A stretch of 64,000 nucleotides of DNA, from positions 1 to 64,000 of the forward strand of contig NZ_KB890024.1 in the NCBI RefSeq assembly GCF_000372965.1, read 5' to 3'. The position numbers were made by a program, and so were the translations under genes. Below are positions 59,248-64,000 of this stretch, piece after piece. Origin of the DNA: Hoeflea sp. 108. Lineage in GTDB: Bacteria; Pseudomonadota; Alphaproteobacteria; Rhizobiales; Rhizobiaceae. The notes below the pieces were generated by a model. The model worked only from the letters and a program-made list of their open reading frames with translations, did no database searches and was not told the DNA's origin. Positions within the stretch are counted from its first letter, which is position 1; the number at the start of each line of letters is the position of its first letter.

Positions 59248-60846
59248 CTACTCCGGTTCGACGACGGGCTCCGTTGGTGTCGCGCGGTTGCGCTTGATGT
59301 TGCGCCTGAGCATGCCGAAATCGGCGCCGCCGATGCCGAAGGCGAGTCCGAAATAGACGATCACCGCGCCGGCAATCAGCACCGCCAGTGCCGCCGCCTG
59401 GGTGTAGAAGGGTGCTGCAGATCCCAGCCACTGTTCGGCAAAACCCATCGCGTACCATAGGCCGGCTGCCATGATCGCCGAGGCGATGACGAGCCGTGGG
59501 GCGCGGCGGATAAGGCCGGCGTCGCGGTCCCAGTGGCCGCGCCAGATCAGTGTACCCAAAAGCATCGCCGCGTTGATCCAGCCGGCGATCGCGGACGCGG
59601 CCGCAATGCCGGGCGCGCCCATAGATGGGAACAGCGTCAGCGCCACCGAGATGTTCACCGCCACCGAGATCGCGGCGAAATACATCGGCGTGCGCGTGTC
59701 CTCGCGGGCGAAGAAGCCGGGCGTGAACGCCTTGATCAGCACGAAGGCGGGCAGGCCGAGACCGAAGATGGCGAGGATGGAGGCCACGACCGGCGTGCTG
59801 TTCGAGGCGGCGAAGGCGCCGCGCTCATAGAGCACACGTACGATCGGCTCGGACATCACAAGCAGTGCCGCCGTGGCCGGCAGCGTCAGGAACAGGGTGA
59901 ACTCCACCGAGCGGTTCTGCAGGTTTGCCGCCTCGATCCGGTTGCCCGACTTCAGTGCCCGCGACAGTTCCGGCAAAAGCACGATGGCGACGGCCACGCC
60001 GACCACGCCGAGCGGCAGCTGGTAGATGCGGTCGGCCAGGTTAAGCGACGACACGGCGCTGTCCTGGCCCGAGGCGATGGCCGTACCGATCAGCGTGTTG
60101 ATCTGGGTGATGCCGCCGGTGATCGCCGCGGGGAGGGCGAGCCACAACAGGCGCTTGACGTTGGGCGTCATCTTCGGTCGGCGGAAGCCGATCGAGATAC
60201 CGGCGTGGCGCACCGCGATCCAGACGATGGCAAGCTGCACGATGCCGGCGGCCAGAACGCCCCAGGCAAGCGCGTAGCCGACCTTCAGCCCATCATGGCC
60301 GTTGTACCAGGCGTTGGCCAGAACCCCGACCAGGATGACGTTCAGGAACACCGGTGCTACGGCGGCGGCGAAGTAACGGCGCAGCGAGTTCAGCATGCCG
60401 GCCATCATCGCACCCAGTGACATGCAGATGAGGTAGGGGAACATGATGGTGGCGAGCGCCACCGTCAGATCGTATTTGTCGGGATCGGCGGCAAAGCCGG
60501 GCGCCACGATGAAGCGCACGATCAGCGGCATCGCCAGTTCCATGGCGATGGTCAGCACCAGAAGCACCGAAAACAGCACGCCGAACACTTCTTCCGAGAA
60601 GCGCTTGGCGCCGTCGACGCCGGTGGCCTCGATCTCCTTGGCAAACAGCGGCACGAAGGCTGCGTTGAACGCGCCCTCGGCAAACAACCGGCGGAAGGTG
60701 TTGGGAAACTGGAAGGCGGCGTAGAAGGCGTCGGCCACCGGTCCGGTGCCGAGTGCTGCAGCCATCAGCATCTCGCGGGCAAAGCCCAGCAGCCGGCTCA
60801 TCAGCGTGCCCGAGGCGACCGTCGCGAATTTCTTGATCAATGACAT
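59248..60846 (-). CDS. murJ: Lipid II flippase MurJ (MviN)
   Basis: A 532-residue MOP-superfamily membrane protein with about 14 helices, flipping lipid II for peptidoglycan synthesis. Signature start MSLIKKFATVASGTLMSRLLGFAREMLMAAALG. The start chosen is the ATG at 60846; a TTG four codons earlier has a better placed GAGG and is possible. Follows glnD by 46 bases, a common alphaproteobacterial arrangement. Confidence 0.96.
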   Translation of the reverse strand: MSLIKKFATVASGTLMSRLLGFAREMLMAAALGTGPVADAFYAAFQFPNTFRRLFAEGAFNAAFVPLFAKEIEATGVDGAKRFSEEVFGVLFSVLLVLTIAMELAMPLIVRFIVAPGFAADPDKYDLTVALATIMFPYLICMSLGAMMAGMLNSLRRYFAAAVAPVFLNVILVGVLANAWYNGHDGLKVGYALAWGVLAAGIVQLAIVWIAVRHAGISIGFRRPKMTPNVKRLLWLALPAAITGGITQINTLIGTAIASGQDSAVSSLNLADRIYQLPLGVVGVAVAIVLLPELSRALKSGNRIEAANLQNRSVEFTLFLTLPATAALLVMSEPIVRVLYERGAFAASNSTPVVASILAIFGLGLPAFVLIKAFTPGFFAREDTRTPMYFAAISVAVNISVALTLFPSMGAPGIAAASAIAGWINAAMLLGTLIWRGHWDRDAGLIRRAPRLVIASAIMAAGLWYAMGFAEQWLGSAAPFYTQAAALAVLIAGAVIVYFGLAFGIGGADFGMLRRNIKRNRATPTEPVVEPE

Positions 60847-60892
60847 GGGGGGCGACAATGCCTCGGCGATTGCGACGAGATGATGGTCCGGT

Positions 60893-63688
60893 TCACTCTG
60901 CTGCGGCCTTCGCCTTGCCGCGTTCGGCTGCGGGGCCGTCCAGCGTCGTGATCAGCCGGGCGCGGATGCTGTCGAGCCGCGTCGGGTTGTCGAGCTTCTG
61001 GCCGGTCAGGTCGGTTACGTAGAAGGTGTCGATGACCTTCTCGCCGAAAGTGGTGATGTGGGCCGAGGCGATGTCGAGCGACAGGTCAGACAGCGCGCCC
61101 GTGATCTCCGACAGCAGGCCCGGGCGGTCCAGCCCTTCCACCTCGACCACGGAGAAGCGGTTCGACAGCGTGTTGCGGATCTCGGCGCGCGGCTGGATGC
61201 GGAAGGTCTTCTGGCCGCGCTTGGGCTTGGCTCGCTTGGCGATCATCTCCGGTAGCCAGCTTTTGCCCGACAGCACGTCCTCGATCAGCCCGCCGACGCG
61301 TTCGGCCCGGCGGCGCTCGTCCTCATCGCGGTCGAATTCGCGTGAGATCAGGATGATGTCCAGCGCCCGCCCGTCCGAAGTGGTGAAGATCTGCGCGTCG
61401 ACGATGTTGCCGCCGGCGGCCGCACAGGCGCCTGCGATAACCGAAAGCAAGCGCGGATGGTCCTGCGCCAGCACGGTGATCTCGGTCACCGCCTCGAATT
61501 CGCGCGTCCTGACCATGGTCGACAGATGCTTGCCGGCTTCGTCGGTGGCGCGGATGAATTCGGCGTGCCGCTTCTGGTCCTCGAGGTCGACGGTCAGCAA
61601 ATAGTTGTCGTAGTGCAGCTTGACGTATTTCTTGCGCGCCCGTTCCGGCCAGGCCTCGAGTGCCGCGGCCAGCGTCTCGCGTGCTGCCGCCGTGCGCTCG
61701 GCCCGGGACACCTCGGAGAAGCCGCCGGTGAGCAGAAGTTCGGTCTCGTAATAGAGCGTGCGCAGCAGCTGGCCCTTCCAGCCGTTCCACACGCCGGGAC
61801 CGACGCCCCTGATGTCGCACACCGTCAGGATCAAGAGCAGCTTCAGCCGCTCCACCGACTGCACCACATCAGCGAAGTCGTCGATGGTCTTGCGATCGTT
61901 GAGATCGCGCGTCTGCGCCGTCATCGACATGACCAGGTGGTTCTCCACCAGCCAGGCCACCGTCTCGGTGTCGGCAGGCGACAGCCCCATATGCGGACAG
62001 ATGCGGCGGGCGATCTTGGCGCCGGCTTCCGAGTGGTCTTCCGGCCGGCCCTTGGCGATGTCGTGCAGCAGCACCGCGACATAGAGCACTTCGCGCTGCT
62101 TCTTCAGGCTGCCGATCAGCGAATGGCTGAGCGGATGGATCTTCTCGCCGTCGCCATGTTCGATCTCGGACAGCACGCCGATGCAGCGCAGCAAATGCTC
62201 GTCGACAGTGTAGTGGTGGTACATCGAGAACTGCATCATCGCGACGATCTTGCCGAAGTCGGGGATCAGCCGTCCGAGCAGCCCGGCCTCGTTCATGCGG
62301 CGCATGTTGAGCTCGGGGTTGCGGTCCGATGTCAGGATGTCGAGGAAATAGCGGTTGGCCTCCGCGTTGCGGCGCAGGCCCTTGTCCACCAGCCCGAGCG
62401 AGCGGGTGAGCAGCTTCAGCGCGTTGGGGTGCAGTTCCAGCCCGTGCCGGTCGGCGAACCAGAAGAAGCGCAGCATGTTGACCGGGTCGCGCTCGAACAC
62501 CTTGTCGTCGGCGACGTTGATGCGCTGGTTGTCGATGATGAAGTCGCTGGTGCCGGCAAGCTTGCGCTTCCGCCTGGAAAAGCCCTGCAGCAGTCCGTGG
62601 AAGCCCGGCGCGTCCTTGGCCTGCTCTTCTTCGAGCGCAGCACAGAAGATGCGAGTCAGGTCACCCACTTCCTTGGCCACCAGGAAGTAGTCCTTCATGA
62701 AGCGCTCGACCGCCGAAAGCCCTGGCTGGGTGGTGTATCCCAGCCGCTGGGCGATCTCGCGCTGGATGTCGAAATGCAGCCGCTCTTCCGGCTTGCCGGT
62801 CAGGAAATGCATGTGGCAGCGCACCGCCCACAAGAAGTCCTCTGCCTCGACGAACTGGCCGTATTCGCCCCGGGTGAACACGCCCTTGTCGATCAGCTCG
62901 GCGCCGGTGCGCACCCGGTAGTAATATTTGGCGATCCAGAACAGCGTGTGCAGGTCGCGCAACCCGCCCTTGCCGTCCTTGATGTTGGGCTCGACCAGAT
63001 AGCGGCTTTCGCCCGCCTTGGCGTGACGGGCGTCGCGCTCGGCAAGTTTGGCCTGCACATATTCGGGCCCGGTATCCTTCACCAGCTCCCTGTCGAAGCG
63101 CTCGATCAGCTCGTTGCAGAGCTTTTCCTCGCCCCAGACGAAGCGCGCCTCGAGGATCGCTGTGCGGATGGTGATGTCGCTGCGCGACAGCCTGATGCAC
63201 TCGTCGATGTTGCGGGTGGCGTGGCCGACCTTCAGTCCCATGTCCCACAGCATGTAGAGCATGTATTCGACGATCTGCTCGCCCCACGGCGTCTGCTTGT
63301 AGGGCAGCAGGAACAACAGGTCGATGTCCGAGCCCGGCGCCAGCGTGCCGCGGCCGTAGCCGCCGACGGCAACCACCGCCATGCGCTCGGCCTGCGACGG
63401 GTTCTTGGCGCGGTAGACGTGGGTGACGGCGAAGTCGTAGAGGACGCGGATGACCTCGTCCATCAGGTGCGAGATGCGGATGGCGCAGGCGGTGCCGCCT
63501 TCGTCCTCCATCAGCATGTTCTCGGCGATCTTCTTGCCGACGGCGATGCGTTCTTTGAACATCGCCAGCGCCGTTGCCCTGATCCCAGGATCGGCGCCGT
63601 TGCCGTCCTCGCCGGTCAGCGCGCTCAGGTCGCGGCGCAAGCCGTCCGCGTCGATCAGAAGCTCCAGGTTGAGCGGGATGTTCGTCAT
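60893..63688 (-). CDS. glnD: Bifunctional PII uridylyltransferase / uridylyl-removing enzyme
   Basis: A 931-residue nitrogen sensor. It has a nucleotidyltransferase domain (VAVGGYGRGTLAPGSDIDLLFLLP, with the G-S-x-D-x-D motif), a helical region, an HD hydrolase (LLHDIAKGRPEDHSEAGAKIAR) removing UMP, and two C-terminal ACT domains (FEAVTEITVLAQDHPRLLSVIAGACAAAGGNIVD; FSVVEVEGLDRPGLLSEITGALSDL) sensing glutamine. It modifies PII proteins in response to glutamine. Full length, first gene of the glnD-murJ unit. Confidence 0.98.
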   Translation of the reverse strand: MTNIPLNLELLIDADGLRRDLSALTGEDGNGADPGIRATALAMFKERIAVGKKIAENMLMEDEGGTACAIRISHLMDEVIRVLYDFAVTHVYRAKNPSQAERMAVVAVGGYGRGTLAPGSDIDLLFLLPYKQTPWGEQIVEYMLYMLWDMGLKVGHATRNIDECIRLSRSDITIRTAILEARFVWGEEKLCNELIERFDRELVKDTGPEYVQAKLAERDARHAKAGESRYLVEPNIKDGKGGLRDLHTLFWIAKYYYRVRTGAELIDKGVFTRGEYGQFVEAEDFLWAVRCHMHFLTGKPEERLHFDIQREIAQRLGYTTQPGLSAVERFMKDYFLVAKEVGDLTRIFCAALEEEQAKDAPGFHGLLQGFSRRKRKLAGTSDFIIDNQRINVADDKVFERDPVNMLRFFWFADRHGLELHPNALKLLTRSLGLVDKGLRRNAEANRYFLDILTSDRNPELNMRRMNEAGLLGRLIPDFGKIVAMMQFSMYHHYTVDEHLLRCIGVLSEIEHGDGEKIHPLSHSLIGSLKKQREVLYVAVLLHDIAKGRPEDHSEAGAKIARRICPHMGLSPADTETVAWLVENHLVMSMTAQTRDLNDRKTIDDFADVVQSVERLKLLLILTVCDIRGVGPGVWNGWKGQLLRTLYYETELLLTGGFSEVSRAERTAAARETLAAALEAWPERARKKYVKLHYDNYLLTVDLEDQKRHAEFIRATDEAGKHLSTMVRTREFEAVTEITVLAQDHPRLLSVIAGACAAAGGNIVDAQIFTTSDGRALDIILISREFDRDEDERRRAERVGGLIEDVLSGKSWLPEMIAKRAKPKRGQKTFRIQPRAEIRNTLSNRFSVVEVEGLDRPGLLSEITGALSDLSLDIASAHITTFGEKVIDTFYVTDLTGQKLDNPTRLDSIRARLITTLDGPAAERGKAKAAAE

Positions 63689-63821
63689 GTGCCTCGGCTG
63701 GCCTTGCCCTTGAGGCCGCGTCTATAGCGCGATTTTTCCGCCATGGGTATGGCCGGCTGACGTTGCCGGTTTAGCTGCGCCAGGGCGGCTCTCCCACACA
63801 ACCTTGCCGCGGGGCAGGGTG

Positions 63822-63852
63822 TTGACCTTCCACGTACTGGAACCTCTAGATT
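63822..63852 (+). promoter_or_regulatory. CueR-like copper-responsive promoter
   Basis: TTGACC at 63822-63827, a 19-base spacer containing CCTTCC...GGAACC dyad halves (ACCTTCC and TGGAACCT), and TAGATT at 63847-63852. The 19-base spacing and ACCTTCC/GGAA(C)CT dyad match the MerR-family copper sensor CueR target. It sits 29 bases before the P-type ATPase start. Confidence 0.8.
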
Positions 63853-63881
63853 CGCATGACGAGGAATGCGGAATCCCAGAC

Positions 63882-64000
63882 ATGAACGACAAGCACGACC
63901 ACCACGATCATAGTCACCACGGCCACGGTCATCACGCGGCCAAGGCTCCGACCGGCGACGAAGCCGTGCTGCGCGACCCCGTCTGCGGCATGACCGTCGA
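63882..64000 (+). CDS. Copper-translocating P-type ATPase, N-terminus (3' partial)
   Basis: Only the first 39 codons are in view; the gene continues past the right edge. The N-terminus is a histidine-rich metal-binding stretch (MNDKHDHHDHSHHGHGHH) followed by RDPVCGMTV, the YHS-type motif that opens many CopA/ActP copper exporters. Together with the CueR-like promoter immediately upstream, a Cu(I)-exporting ATPase (ActP/CopA) is the best reading; a YHS-domain protein without the ATPase part cannot be excluded from this fragment. Confidence 0.75.
   Translation, partial: MNDKHDHHDHSHHGHGHHAAKAPTGDEAVLRDPVCGMTV

Noticed and set aside
61457..63727. Open frame of about 750 codons on the plus strand opposite glnD
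   Set aside because: Covers a full-length, unmistakable glnD; the translated sequence has no family resemblance and typical shadow composition.

Overview
The window is a high-GC, densely coded alphaproteobacterial chromosome segment. Gene content and neighbourhoods point to the order Hyphomicrobiales, most likely Mesorhizobium/Aminobacter-like Phyllobacteriaceae. The indicators are the ActS/ActR redox pair beside hrpB, a glnD-murJ-trpS-usp-nfuA block, an MmcB-family protein, a DUF982 protein, PcaQ with a pcaDCHGB operon, and rhizobial-type dispersed repeats. No tRNA, rRNA, CRISPR array, prophage or insertion sequence was seen. The genus is an inference; the order-level placement is firmer.

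Layout. Bases 1-9.3 kb hold the 3' end of a giant repeat-rich RTX/type I-secreted protein, two small orphan proteins and a lipoprotein of the periplasmic-binding fold. Bases 9.3-18.3 kb are amino-acid catabolism: alanine racemase and D-amino-acid dehydrogenase divergent from an Lrp-type regulator, then a GabD-like dehydrogenase, an LhgO-like oxidase, a GntR/FCD regulator, a class III aminotransferase and an SDR. Bases 18.4-24.3 kb are the protocatechuate branch of the beta-ketoadipate pathway, pcaQ divergent from pcaDCHGB, followed by pobA. pobA carries an in-frame amber codon where the family has a tryptophan. Bases 24.3-29.7 kb encode an RND efflux pump with two tandem membrane-fusion lipoproteins.

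Bases 30-33 kb are a tauABC-like sulfonate importer. Bases 33.1-37.9 kb are a four-gene operon (M19 dipeptidase-like protein plus an ABC_sub_bind-type importer) divergent from a LysR regulator. Bases 37.9-43.3 kb hold an EamA exporter with a MarR regulator, a reverse transsulfuration pair (cbs-cgl) and a MerR-TipAS regulator. Bases 43.4-49.1 kb hold ilvD, an RpiR regulator divergent from a Gfo/Idh/MocA oxidoreductase, and several small hypothetical proteins. Bases 49.3-55.4 kb hold hrpB, actS, actR, mmcB and an L,D-transpeptidase. Bases 55.5-63.7 kb hold nfuA, usp, trpS, an acyltransferase, murJ and glnD. The window ends inside a copper-type P-type ATPase gene whose promoter has CueR-like architecture.

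Most interesting signals: the amber-interrupted pobA; the M19-like protein that lacks several expected metal ligands but sits in an importer operon; a perfect 14-copy TATTTCC heptamer array that overlaps the mmcB stop codon; a dispersed repeat that appears to supply part of the coding sequence ahead of a lipoprotein signal; and a set of clean palindromic operator candidates (MarR, LysR, tau, PcaQ, MerR/CueR types). I saw no wholly new multi-gene system that I could defend. The M19-like/ABC operon is the nearest candidate.
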